Source of the DNA: Aphelenchoides besseyi
Taxonomy: Eukaryota > Nematoda > Chromadorea > Rhabditida > Aphelenchoididae
DNA length: 64,000 bases
NCBI GenBank assembly: GCA_024699855.1
Contig: JAMPIQ010000001.1
Location: 13,516,001 to 13,580,000 of the forward strand
Direction: 5' to 3'
Positions 46,397-56,780 of the stretch are shown piece by piece. The notes beneath the pieces are model-generated. The model ran no database searches and was not told where the DNA came from. It saw nothing but the letters and a program-made list of their open reading frames with translations. A program made the position numbers and the translations under genes. Every line of letters begins with the position of its first letter. Position 1 is the first letter of the stretch.

Positions 46397-48319
46397 ATGC
46401 AACGCATGTTGAAGAACGGCGGCACTGTCCCAAATGTTATGGCGATTCGCAGCTACGCGAAGGACCTCAGATTCGGAGCTGAAGGTCGCAAAGCGATGTT
46501 GGCCGGAATCGATCTTCTCGCCGACGCTGTTGCCGTGACTATGGGACCGAAGGTTCGTCGATTTTCATGAACTTTCTTTTATCCCTACGTCTTTTCAGGG
46601 TCGTAATGTGATTATTGAGCAATCTTGGGGTTCACCGAAGATCACTAAAGATGGTGTGACGGTCGCTAAATCCGTCGATTTGAAAGACAAATTCAATCAA
46701 TTGGGCGCCAAATTGGTTCAAGATGTTGCCAGCAAGACGAATGATGAAGCAGGCGATGGTACCACTTGTGCGACTGTTTTGGCACGTGCAATCGCAAAGG
46801 AAGGTTTTGAGAATATTAGTCGTGGTGCCAATCCGGTCGAAGTTCGCAAAGGAGTGATGAAAGCAGTCGAGATTGTGGTCAAGGAACTGAAAGCCCTCAG
46901 CAAAGACGTTACTACACCCGAAGAAATCGCTCAAGTCGCAACAATTTCAGCCAACGGCGACAAAACCATCGGTGATTTGATTTCCAATGCGATGAAAAAG
47001 GTTTGTAGAATTTTCGTTGAATCATTCAATTCCTCATTTTAGGTTGGAAACAAGGGCGTCATTACCGTTAAAGATGGAAAGACGTTGCACGATGAACTCG
47101 AGCTCATTGAAGGAATGAAATTCGATCGTGGTTACATTTCTCCTTATTTCATCAACTCAAGCAAAGGAGCTAAAGTCGAGTTCGAAAAGGCATTTTTGTT
47201 GCTTTCGGAGAAGAAAATCAGTCAAGTTCAGGTATGTACGTTTGTTGATATTCGCAATTCATGTTGACGTTTAGGACATTGTTCCAGCATTGGAACTTGC
47301 CAACAAACATCGTCGTCCATTGGTCATCATTGCCGAAGACGTGGATGGTGAGGCGTTAACGACGTTGGTTTTGAATCGCTTGAAAGTCGGACTTCAAGTT
47401 GCGGCCGTTAAAGCGCCCGGATTCGGTGATAACCGAAAGAACACGTTGAAAGACATTGCTATTGCAACCGGTGGAACGGTCTTTGGTGAAGAAGCGAACT
47501 TGAACAAATTGGAGGACATTGTTTTGGACGATTTTGGTCAGGCCGGCGAGATCACAATCACCAAAGACGATACGTTGATTTTGAATGGCTCGGGAAATGC
47601 ACAAGAGATTGAAAAGCGTGTTCACGATATCGCCGAAGAAATCGAACATTCCACTTCCGACTACGAAAAGGTTCGCAATTCGATACAATCGATTTTAACT
47701 AACTTGTTTTCAGGAAAAACTCAACGAACGTTTGGCCAAATTGTCCAAGGGAGTTGCGGTCTTGAAGGTCGGTGGGGCATCTGAAGTTGAAGTCAATGAG
47801 AAGAAGGATCGTGTTACCGACGCGTTGTGTGCAACTCGGGCTGCTGTTGAAGAGGGAATTGTTCCAGGCGGTGGTGTCGCTTTGCTTCGTGCATTAAAGA
47901 AGCTGAACGATTTGAATGGCGACAATTCCGACCAAAGTCAAGGTAAATGGACCTGATAGTATATTTCTTATTCAATTGTAGGTATTCGAATCGTCCAAAA
48001 AGCTATCCGTCAACCAATCTCGACGATCATTCAAAACGCTGGCTTGGAGCCGTCAACTGTCGTGGAAAAAGTTCTTCAAAATACTCAAACAAACTTCGGT
48101 TATGATGCATTGAACGACAAGTTCGTTGATATGGTCGAAGCCGGAATCATCGATCCAACCAAAGTCGTGCGTACGGCGCTTCAAGACGCTGCCGGAGTCG
48201 CCTCGTTGTTGGCAACCACGGAGTGCGTTGTGACCGAGATTCCGAAAGAAGATCCACCAATGCCGGGTGCTGGAGCCGGAATGGGCGGAATGGGAGGAGG
48301 AATGGGAGGCATGTTCTAA
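46397..48319 (+). CDS. hsp-60: Mitochondrial 60-kDa chaperonin (Hsp60, GroEL family)
   Basis: Six exons: 46397-46552, 46599-47000, 47043-47231, 47275-47670, 47714-47942, 47982-48319; 569 residues, as usual for Hsp60. It folds imported matrix proteins with the Hsp10 lid, using ATP. An N-terminal presequence ([20 protein letters not shown]) precedes [18 protein letters not shown]-site signatures [17 protein letters not shown] and [10 protein letters not shown] are seen, plus the chaperonin signature region ([18 protein letters not shown]) and the flexible Gly-Gly-Met C-terminus. In nematodes hsp-60 is the standard reporter of the mitochondrial unfolded protein response. Divergent from hsp10 across a shared promoter. 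Confidence 0.98.
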
Positions 48320-49795
48320 AGAAGTTGACGACAAAAGTTCCCAACTTTCTTACTCACAAATCTCTTTTCCCTTTTAGTTGATCTTAGGTGGTTATTCTCT
48401 CTCGTTTGTTATTTTTTGGTAATCGAATTGTTTCTGTTATTTGATAAAGATTTTAAATATTCAACGGTCTATTGAGTTTGCATGGAAAGGAATCTCGGCT
48501 CGTCCAAAAAATCGCTTTGACGGAAACCAGATGTCTTGAGTGGTGTTGCTGATTCTAATCGCATTTCGTCGGCTGTTGGAATCCGAACTTCGCGCTCGTT
48601 CAGTCAGTTTTATGTTCCAAGGTCACGAACCTCAACGTTTGTCGAACTGTTGATGGATCGCCGAGGACGACTTATAGGCGACAATTAGTTAATAAGAACC
48701 AAAGAAGCTTACGGTTTTTATTGCCAGCCAAGAGAGATGACGAAACTTGCGGTTGTGTCGAAACACTGACCGTTGGTCTCAAAGCCTTCGCTTGTTTCAA
48801 AAGACCGTCCATGGAGTGTTTCTTAATACGAAAATTGAGTTTTCTGTTGCGTGAAACAATTTCGATCGTGTGCAAATCGCATTCAACTTTCATTGCACGT
48901 GCACTTCAAAATCCACTGAGCGGAATCCGCGACAAGTCGGAAAGTTGTCCGATTTGATTGTCTTTTCTATGTGACTCAGCTTCCTTTTCGACCTTCTTAA
49001 CTGCATGACTACACGCCGTTGTCTGCAAATCTTATCGTTTCTTTGCACTGTCAGTGAATCAGCTTCTCATCGTTGAGTGAATCATTTCGATTCGACTTGA
49101 CCACTCGTGTTCACAGTTCGCAGCAACATTCGTTGCCAACTATCCAAAGCCGTTGAAACGATCCGAATTGTGCCGTTGATGTGCCATCCGCTCGTTTCGC
49201 TTTTACGATTCTTCCGACAATTCAGCCCCTCAACGCAGAAAGGTCGTTGGCATGTGCAGCTCGAAAGCAAATGAGTTCGTTTTGTAGACGTGAGTTTTCA
49301 TCGGTCAAGAGATCTGTAGCTTGTAATCACGTCATTCGTCTTCATTCTAATTGATCTATTAATTGCTTTTTTCAATTTTAAAAGATCCACATCGGGAATC
49401 CATCATTCGAATGGCCATTTGCTCTCTTTGCACTCAACGGCCACAGATCGTTGTTTTTCTTTGAAATTTTCTGTCGGCAAATTGACCACTTTTTGGCCAT
49501 CCATTGCACCACCAGTCGCCGTCCTTCTGTCATCTTGACTGCCACTCATTTGATTTACGGACCAAAATTCGTTTTTCCTGAGCGCCGTCTTCAGCCACGG
49601 AATCAGTTCGCTTTTTATTGGCAAAGTTCATCTTCTTCCTCCCATTAACCGGCTTGTTAAACGATACTTGACAGTGAAGAGAAATGTCAACTGTTTGCTT
49701 TTACACTTTTGCTTTACATCGTGTGCATTTCCGCGGAGTTTCGTGATCATTTGAATCGACTTCTAAAGTTTAGACGGTCCGTTTTTCTGTTCAAA
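48320..49795. other. Intergenic region 3' of hsp60
   Basis: About 1.5 kb with no supportable exon. It contains the hsp60 3' UTR and the promoter of the next gene; AAGTTTAG at about 49767-49774 may be its 5' splice acceptor. Confidence 0.5.
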
Positions 49796-50526
49796 ATGGT
49801 CGAAGCCGACAAAGATTTTTGTTTTTCGTGGCCCTATGGTGTCTTGAAAGTGTTGCAAGTCGTAGGTTTCATTTACAATCTTCTCATTTTTGTATACAAA
49901 CTTCAGGCTGCCCCATTTGCTACATTGGTGACTATCTATTTGGGTCCGTACAAGTACTCGTCCATTGGCTTCATTCTCTTCGTCTCTTGGACCTTCTTCA
50001 TCGCCAATCTGTTCTATCTTCTCTTCTACATTTTCAACGTTCAAAAACGCAGTTTGTCAATCGGATCTTCGGCTATCGCCTACATGCCATTGGCTTTGAC
50101 GGTTAGTCTTGTTATCACAAGCAAATCATTTCGTCTTTAGGACTTTTTTCTCTCTTGTTTCGGAACGTTGCTCTTTTGCATCTCGTCGTTGATTTGTTTG
50201 ATTTGTGTTTTCACGAGTATTGAACATCGTGTCTCCGTTCTGCTCACTTATGTCTTCTCATTCGTGAGTTCACTGAATGATCACTTTTGCTCAAACGAGT
50301 GTTTCAGATCTTCACCTTGATCTCATTCCTGGCGTTCGCTTACTACGCGATTTTGATTTATCGTGCGATGCCCAATGGACGTTGGCACTACTTGCAGTTT
50401 TTGATCGTGAATGGCAAAGAGATTACCGTTCATCCGGCTTCGGGATTGCCGACTTCATCAACCACTTTCTCTTCGCATCAATCGAACAACTTCAATCGTC
50501 CTAGCAGCGCTGGATACGTGGTCTAA
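49796..50526 (+). CDS. MARVEL-like four-helix membrane protein
   Basis: Three exons (49796-50101, 50141-50263, 50308-50526) give 215 residues. Four hydrophobic helices are seen: VLKVLQVVGFIYNLLIFVYK, the IGFILFVSWTFFIANLFYLL block, FLSCFGTLLFCISSLICLIC, and FTLISFLAFAYYAILIY. The cytosolic tail is Ser/Thr-rich (STTFSSHQSNNFNRPSS) and ends GYVV, a possible PDZ ligand. The four-TM layout with short cytosolic ends fits MARVEL/plasmolipin-type proteins involved in membrane apposition and apical traffic, but I see no decisive motif. The start was chosen at the ATG after a likely acceptor; an upstream in-frame extension exists. AATAAA at 50697-50702. Confidence 0.75.
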
Positions 50527-50742
50527 ATGTTTTCCTTTTGTGTTTTTTTCTTCTACATAATCAGGGATCAACGGTTTAATCGATCATTTTCAAGTTATGA
50601 AAAATCACTCTTTCGCATAAACGCTGCTCATGTACAAACCCGTTGCTATACATTGCCAAACGTTTTCTATTGTAAAAACAATTATCTTTAATGCCAATAA
50701 ACAATGAAATTAAAAACAATCTAATTGACGAAACTCGACCAG

Positions 50743-51751
50743 CTAATACCAATAAGTCGGTTTCTGTGTTCGTGACTCCTTGATTCCAAAATCATCGAGA
50801 ATCTCTTCCTCGAATGTCTTCAAACACTTCTGCGGATCGTAAGTTGCCTTGAGAACGACTTTTGATGGTGTATCTTTTGGAGCTTCTGAACAAGAAATCG
50901 TTAGCAACAAGTCAACAGACTAACCTATGTATGTTTCTGGTGATGCGTATTCGTATGTGACGAATGCTTGACTCGGCAATGGAATCTCGAAACCACTATC
51001 ACAAGCCACGCGAACATACTTGTTCTCGCCTTTCGGAATAATCCATTTGGCATCACAGGCAGTGCTTCAAACGCCGAATGATTACAACAATCGATCAACG
51101 AACTCACTTGTTATTCGGATCAACCAGCTTCACTTGGCCTTTTGTCGGATCCAACGGTTGCATTATGTTCTGATAGACTTCGGGAATCTTCTTCGATTTT
51201 GCCAGAGGATTTTCAGTTTTCTCCATTTTCTAAAACCCAACTTCAGATACGTATGCAAACGAACAGTACTGTGTGTAGACCATCAACGAAAACTGCATTA
51301 TGCTCTCGAATGACATGACTGACGATTCCTTGTTTGTGTTTGTCTTTTCCGATCATTACTTCCACAACATCGCCCGGAAAGATCGTCCACTTTTCCGCTG
51401 CCAAAGGTTCAAAATCGCGATAGTTGGGTTGGAAAAACTTTGTTTTGAAGTACTGAGCACGATGTTGTCTATTTCGTGACCAATACCGAGAAGCCGCCTT
51501 CTGCTCCCATGGACGAGCGGCGACGTCGACGTGATCTTCGGGTGGCAATCTAAATGTGAGGACTGAAAATAGATCGAGAACAATCAAACTCACTCCCATA
51601 TTGTTATTTTTGGAGCACCAAGTCGGTTGTCGAATTCGCGCATTGGAACGTGACGTTTCGCTCGATCAACATACGATTTCGGCATATGACGTGCATAGTC
51701 GAGTTCCGCATATAAACGACGTGGTAAACGGACCACCAGTGACAATCTCAT
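50743..51751 (-). CDS. mrpl-24: Mitochondrial ribosomal protein L24 (uL24m)
   Basis: Five exons: 51594-51751, 51270-51549, 51108-51229, 50925-51064, 50743-50885; 280 residues. Large-subunit mitoribosomal protein. The KOW motif is clear (FPGDVVEVMIGKDKHKQGIV, then VIREHNAVFVDGLHT) and is followed by the eukaryotic uL24m extension (LVDPNNN, CDAKWIIPKGENKYVRVACD, and SGFEIPLPSQ). The C-terminus reads DDFGIKESRTQKPTYWY. An N-terminal Arg-rich start (MRLSLVVRLPRRLY) fits a mitochondrial presequence. It is divergent from mitoferrin across 351 bp. Confidence 0.93.
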
Positions 51752-52102
51752 CTTCTAACTTCTTTCCAATCGGATCAGCAGATTGTCTCGGGAAAGCACT
51801 CGGAAAGTCAACTGTCGAGTTTTCGCGCGGATTGATTGCGTTGTTAAGAAATTTGGCATCGTGATCGCTGATCAGTTCGCTCTTTCATCTCTTCCGTTCG
51901 AACTCCCCCAGCTACGCTCATTCGCTTTATAAACGTCTTTTAGCTCAATCATCAATCATACCAAAAACCATGTGCACTTGACGTTTTCGGTTGTTTCATC
52001 GCGCGTTTTCTACCCCCGAAGTTATTAGTGTGCTTTTGCGTGTTATCATTGTTTTGTTGTTGAAATGGAGAACTCGTTCAAATATCACTTTTTCAGTCAA
52101 AC
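51752..52102. promoter_or_regulatory. Divergent promoter between mrpl-24 and mitoferrin
   Basis: 351 bp between the two start codons. TTTTTCAG at about 52090-52096, 6 bases before the mitoferrin ATG, is a likely splice acceptor. No specific factor site recognised. The arrangement suggests shared control of two mitochondrial genes. Confidence 0.45.
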
Positions 52103-53158
52103 ATGGGCGAGGACGAGTACGAGACGTTGGCCCCCAATCTACCGATTTGGGTTCATCTATCGGCTGGTGCTTTGGCGGGAATGACTGAGCATGTGGTGAT
52201 GTATCCGGTGGATAGTGTGAAGACACGACTACAATCTCTTTGTCCGTGTCCCGAAATCAAGTGTCAATCGCCGATTCGTGGTGTTGCGTCGATGATCAAA
52301 AAAGAAGGCTGGCTGAAGCCGTTGAGAGGCGTAAATGCGATAGCCGCCGGTTCGATGCCCGCTCATGCTCTCTACTTTTCGATCTACGAAAAACTGAAGG
52401 TAATTTTCTTGGCTTTTACTGTTTTTACTTTGTGTCTTCAGAACTTTTTTACTGGTAACACTTACGGTTATGGAAACGTTTTGAGCTATGGATTGGCCGG
52501 TGTCTGTGCTACGGTTGCTCACGACTTGGTTATGAATCCAGCCGAAGTCGTCAAACAGCGAATGCAAATGAAGTTCAGTCCGTACGGCGGATCGTTGGAA
52601 TGCGCTCGTTGTATCTATCGAAGCGAAGGATTGGCTGCATTCTATCGCTCATACACCACTCAACTGATGATGAACGTTCCGTTCCAATCCGTTCATTTTG
52701 TCACTTATGAATTCGTTCAAGAGGTAAACGCATTTTCGGTGCTCAGTTTTTACTCGTCCTCTTCAGATTCTAAATCCACGACATCAATACGATCCGAAAA
52801 CCCATTTAGTTGCCGGTGCATTTGCTGGCGGTTTGGCTGCGGCGTTGACCACACCGTTGGATTGTGTCAAAACGGTTCTGAATACGCAGCAGACGCCCGA
52901 ACTCGACGGTCAGAATCGAATTCTACTCAAAGCTACAAAATCGTATCGCGGTTAGTTATCAAGTTGAACTTGTACTTTATTTCGTTTTCAGGAATCGTCG
53001 ATGCTGTTCAATCGATTCATCAAACCCGTGGATTGAGTGGCTTTGCTCGTGGACTTCAAGCTCGTGTTTTCTATCAAATGCCCGCTACCGGTCTGTCGTG
53101 GTCCGTCTACGAGCTGTTTAAGTTCATTCTGACCAGTGACACTCAACAGTTAACTTAG
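52103..53158 (+). CDS. mfn-1: Mitoferrin (SLC25 mitochondrial iron carrier)
   Basis: Four exons: 52103-52399, 52442-52723, 52767-52950, 52992-53158; 309 residues. Inner-membrane carrier importing Fe2+ for haem and Fe-S cluster synthesis. Three mitochondrial-carrier repeats are visible, with signatures [24 protein letters not shown] and [12 protein letters not shown]. Mitoferrin-specific context includes [20 protein letters not shown] and [17 protein letters not shown] near the end. Met residues in the second repeat ([14 protein letters not shown]) match those implicated in iron transfer. AATAAA at 53461-53466. C. elegans has one mitoferrin, mfn-1. Confidence 0.95.
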   Translation: MGEDEYETLAPNLPIWVHLSAGALAGMTEHVVMYPVDSVKTRLQSLCPCPEIKCQSPIRGVASMIKKEGWLKPLRGVNAIAAGSMPAHALYFSIYEKLKVIFLAFTVFTLCLQNFFTGNTYGYGNVLSYGLAGVCATVAHDLVMNPAEVVKQRMQMKFSPYGGSLECARCIYRSEGLAAFYRSYTTQLMMNVPFQSVHFVTYEFVQEVNAFSVLSFYSSSSDSKSTTSIRSENPFSCRCICWRFGCGVDHTVGLCQNGSEYAADARTRRSESNSTQSYKIVSRLVIKLNLYFISFSGIVDAVQSIHQTRGLSGFARGLQARVFYQMPATGLSWSVYELFKFILTSDTQQLT

Positions 53159-53842
53159 GTGGAATCATAATTGAAAGAGTTCTGTGATTAAAATCTTACA
53201 ACGAAACCCCTTTTTCCTCTCGATCCAACTGAACGGTGATTCTGACAGTGAGAACCGTTTGATTCAGGTGCTTCGGATTATTTCGTTCAAGTAGTTTCAA
53301 ATTTCTAGTCGTCTCAACCCCTTTCTACACCGTTTTTGTGTCGCATTTTCTATTTCACTACGCTTCTTCGTAATCAGCAGGTATGTCTTCTTCGAATTAG
53401 GAACCCACGGTTATCATTTGTTTGTTGTTATTCGTTTCTATAACATTTGTTTGCATGGTGAATAAACAGTTTATATCGAACACTATCTTTCATCCACTCG
53501 CCAATTGCTGTTCCCCAACAGTTTCGAATACCAGTGAGTTTGTCCAAAACTGGACGAGCGGATGTTGAAAGTCGATCGAATCGGTGGGTTGTTGACGAGT
53601 ATTACAGCGCTTGTATCGGCCTTCAAAAGTCATAAGCGTTGTACTAATTGAAGTGCATAGACGTGTTTGAGTGATCGCTTTTTTATGATGCGCAAAACCG
53701 CGTGGGTTGAAAAACACGATGCAATTTGGTTGTCAATTAAAAAATGGGGCTCAATGGTTTTCTTCTAATTTCCGCTCGTTCCGTTTGGACAAAACTCGAA
53801 GAAGATTTGAGTTTGATTAGAACTCCAGATTCACTTTCAACA
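53159..53842. other. Intergenic region
   Basis: 684 bp holding the mitoferrin 3' UTR with its hexamer at 53461-53466, and the 5' flank of the CDGSH gene. Nothing else seen. Confidence 0.5.
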
Positions 53843-54276
53843 ATGGAAGCAGCTTGTCCGGCCGTTCATCCCACAGGTTCGTTTGTTCAGTTTTCTTTCA
53901 TGTTTCCATTGAATTTGTAGGGCACGTTCATTTGAAAATGGCTGCTGCTGCAGCTGGAATCCTTTTTAGCGGTGTTGCCATCGGCTATTACATTGGCCAA
54001 CGATTCAGCCCCCGATCGTCTCGCGTCAATAATTGGATTCAACTCGACAAGGACAAAGTCGTCGATTCGCAGGATATTGAGGATGTCGGTGAGAAACGAG
54101 CGTATTGTCGTTGTTGGAAATCGAAGAACGTGAGTTTGCCATGAAAATAAGAAGTTTTAACTGACTGGTTTCAGTTCCCATACTGTGACGGTACTCACAA
54201 TCAACACAACAAAGAAACCGGCGACAACACTGGACCGTTGATCATTTCAAACAAGAAGACGTCAGCACTTCCATAA
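53843..54276 (+). CDS. cisd-1: CDGSH iron-sulfur domain protein (mitoNEET/NAF-1 type)
   Basis: Three exons (53843-53876, 53921-54129, 54175-54276) give 114 residues. The protein is anchored by one N-terminal helix ([20 protein letters not shown]) in the outer mitochondrial or ER membrane, with the iron-sulfur domain in the cytosol. The zinc-finger-like CDGSH motif is complete: [16 protein letters not shown], giving the 3Cys-1His ligands of a redox-active, labile 2Fe-2S cluster. The C-terminus ([17 protein letters not shown]) is the standard continuation. Its place next to mitoferrin links it to iron handling. AATAAA at 54335-54340. Confidence 0.95.
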
Positions 54277-56121
54277 GCTCTTCAGCTGCAAGTCAATAGT
54301 CTCGATAGTTTGCTCTATGCGTGTATCTGTTTAAAATAAATTTGTTAAATCGACTTCATTGATTAGACGAAGAATAAAGAGCAGGGTCACGCAAACCCAG
54401 AACGGTAATCTGCAATTAACAAGAGTTTATTAACAAGTTGTTGCGTAGTCCAGCAAGAAACGCTGAGTCTTACCTGACTTTCCTGAACAGTCGGTCGTTT
54501 TCCTTATCCGTTTTCGTATTGGGTTGTATGCCCGTTTAAGCAATAAAGGCGTTCGTTACTCAACACAAGTAATGGTACAACACAATGAAAAGGTTCTTTT
54601 TGGACGGAAAACAAGGTTCGGAAAGTGATCGATCGATCCAAAGACTAACTGCTTATGTGTTTGCAAAGTGAGAATAGCAACGGTTTTACTAAAGAAAATT
54701 TTCTTGTGTGCAACTATCAAACTTGATTCCGAAAGGTTCAAATCGCATTTTTGCCGTGTTCGATCTCTCATCTGTTGTGTAGTGGCGACGTTTGCGATGT
54801 GTTCCACAAAGTCTCTTCTCCTATAGTCTGGCAAACTGCGAATATAAAAGCTACTACTCTTTCTTGATTGGAGTGAGTCTTTCATTCTGTTGCGTTCATC
54901 TCCATCTACCTCTCATTTAGATAAAATTGGCCGTTATGTAAGTTGAAAATTGATCGCTTTAACCATTAACTGGACTTTAGGAATCCCAACGAAGCGCCGA
55001 ACAACAGACTAAATCACATCAATGACGATAAACCAGCAAGTCGTGAGTTTATGAGCGTTTAACGAAAAGTATTTTCAGAATAAAAATATTTTTTGAATTA
55101 TTCAATACCGGAATGTCGGTGTAGATGCTGATGTTTGCATACTTTCGACAAAACTGCAAACTATCGGTTGTTATCACTAACCGAATTGTTGCTTCTTACT
55201 AAAATGAACTCGATACTACATCTTGCCATATGGGTCGAAAGGACATGGGTGTTTACAGAAAGAAGAATCCTACATCTCTGGAATGAGATAACTCTAAAAG
55301 AGCGTCATCGGTACGATTTTGCATATATTTGAAAGCAATCAGCCATGTAAGTTGGCATACTGAAGTCAAACGTTTTGTTTTACTGGGACGGGGAAGAAGT
55401 ACGTCACATCCCCGACTGACAGTGGTTGTAGAACAATGGAGTGGTATGATTTTTAGCTTTGCGAGAACTTGGCATAGTTCCAAAATTTGTCCAAGTGCGC
55501 ACTTCCTCAGAGTCGGTATAAACAAATCAACGTCGTTACAACGTCGATGATGAACCGAAAAAAATTCGCCGAATCGAAGGAGTTCACGTTCGTAAGCAAC
55601 GTTTATCACGCAAAAAGAGAACAACAACAAAAGCACTGGCAAGCAGTGGAATTTAGCCGACCATTTGGAAAAAATGGTCGATCAGTGGTTTCGTGCAGCC
55701 GAAAGAAACTGCAGCTGTAGAAAAGGAGTCTGCAGAACAAAAAACATTCAAGTGGTCTTCTCTGATGGAGAGATCACTTGTTGTTTTTTTTGTGTTGCAA
55801 CGAAAACACTGGTCGACACTGCTTGCCAGTGCTTTTGTTCATTTCTAGACGCAATCGGCTATGGGATCTCTGTTGCCGTTTTCCAGTTTCGTTTAATGGT
55901 CGATTGTTTGTATGTTTGAGCAAGTAGCCGACGGGACGATTAGCCAATTGAACCTGCGAGTTATTGCGTACTTTTCACGTGGGAAGAGGAGTTCTGCGCG
56001 CTTATTAGTCCGAATAATAATTCCATTTTTGTTCTTCCGATCGATTGCGTGAACTGATCTGTTTTCGCGCGTTTCGTGTTCGTGTTAAAAATTAATTTAA
56101 TATGATGCTTTGTTTTTTAGA
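54277..56121. other. Region without secure genes
   Basis: About 1.8 kb. At 54.9-55.05 kb an exon-like pair is visible: a donor splits a possible ATG (AT|GTAAG) and an acceptor (CTTTAG) reopens NPNEAPNNRLNHINDDKP, ending at a GTGAG donor. No continuation is found, so it is not called. TTTTTTAG at about 56114-56120 is the likely 5' acceptor of the next gene. Confidence 0.4.
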
Positions 56122-56780
56122 ATGCGGTGCGATTCGGAAACACCGTATTGGATGATATCATTAATGTTTCTGATCGTAATGGTCGGATGGGTGTTGAACT
56201 ACAACTTAAATCGCCGAACCCGAGCCATGAATCGGTTTTTTTATGCGCAACAACTAGAAAATCGTAAGTTCAACGCTGCGCCTCAGGGAATAATTGAATG
56301 TTTTAGGCGGACAACCGATGCTGACCGACGTTTCGACAAGAATACTGTCAACGGTGGAATAGAGAGATTCTGACAAAACCAGAGAATACATTGTCCAATC
56401 TGATGAATAATATGGAATTAACCAGGTACAACCACTGGCAACCAGGAAAAGACCCACTGGATATAAAACAATCGGATGAAAGAACACCAGTTTATTCTGA
56501 CTGGCAACGACGTTATTTCGCCGGTTATCTTGCTGCAATCGACAAGATAACAAAAACTCTACGAAGGAGGAAGGACCAACTCAACAAAGAACAACGAAAG
56601 TTCTACAAGCGGCTCCAGTTCGAATACTGTGTGGCGCTCACCGAGTGCACATTTATGCACAGTTACGATCTACCAATAACGCGCCGCACATCGCTTGTAA
56701 TTAACGCAATACACGGAAAAGACTACTGGAATTACCCATTACCTGATGTCCCCCAATGCAAAACTTATTTACAACCGTGA
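56122..56780 (+). CDS. Membrane-anchored basic protein (unrecognised)
   Basis: Exon 1 (56122-56263) encodes MRCDSETPYWMISLMFLIVM, a single N-terminal helix (to about residue 24), then a basic NRRTRAMNRFFYAQQLENR. A long open part ending at 56780 encodes the C-terminal ~130 residues: RYNHWQPGKDP, SDWQRRYFAGYLAAIDKITK, a Lys/Arg-rich helix (LRRRKDQLNKEQRKFYKR), CVALTECTFMHS and YWNYPLPDVPQC. The junction between 56264 and about 56390 is ambiguous: the best acceptor (GTTTTAG, about 56307) leads to a stop within 20 codons unless a second small intron follows, while an acceptor at about 56339 joins both parts in one frame. I do not recognise the family; it could be a mitochondrial inner-membrane accessory protein. 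Confidence 0.55.
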
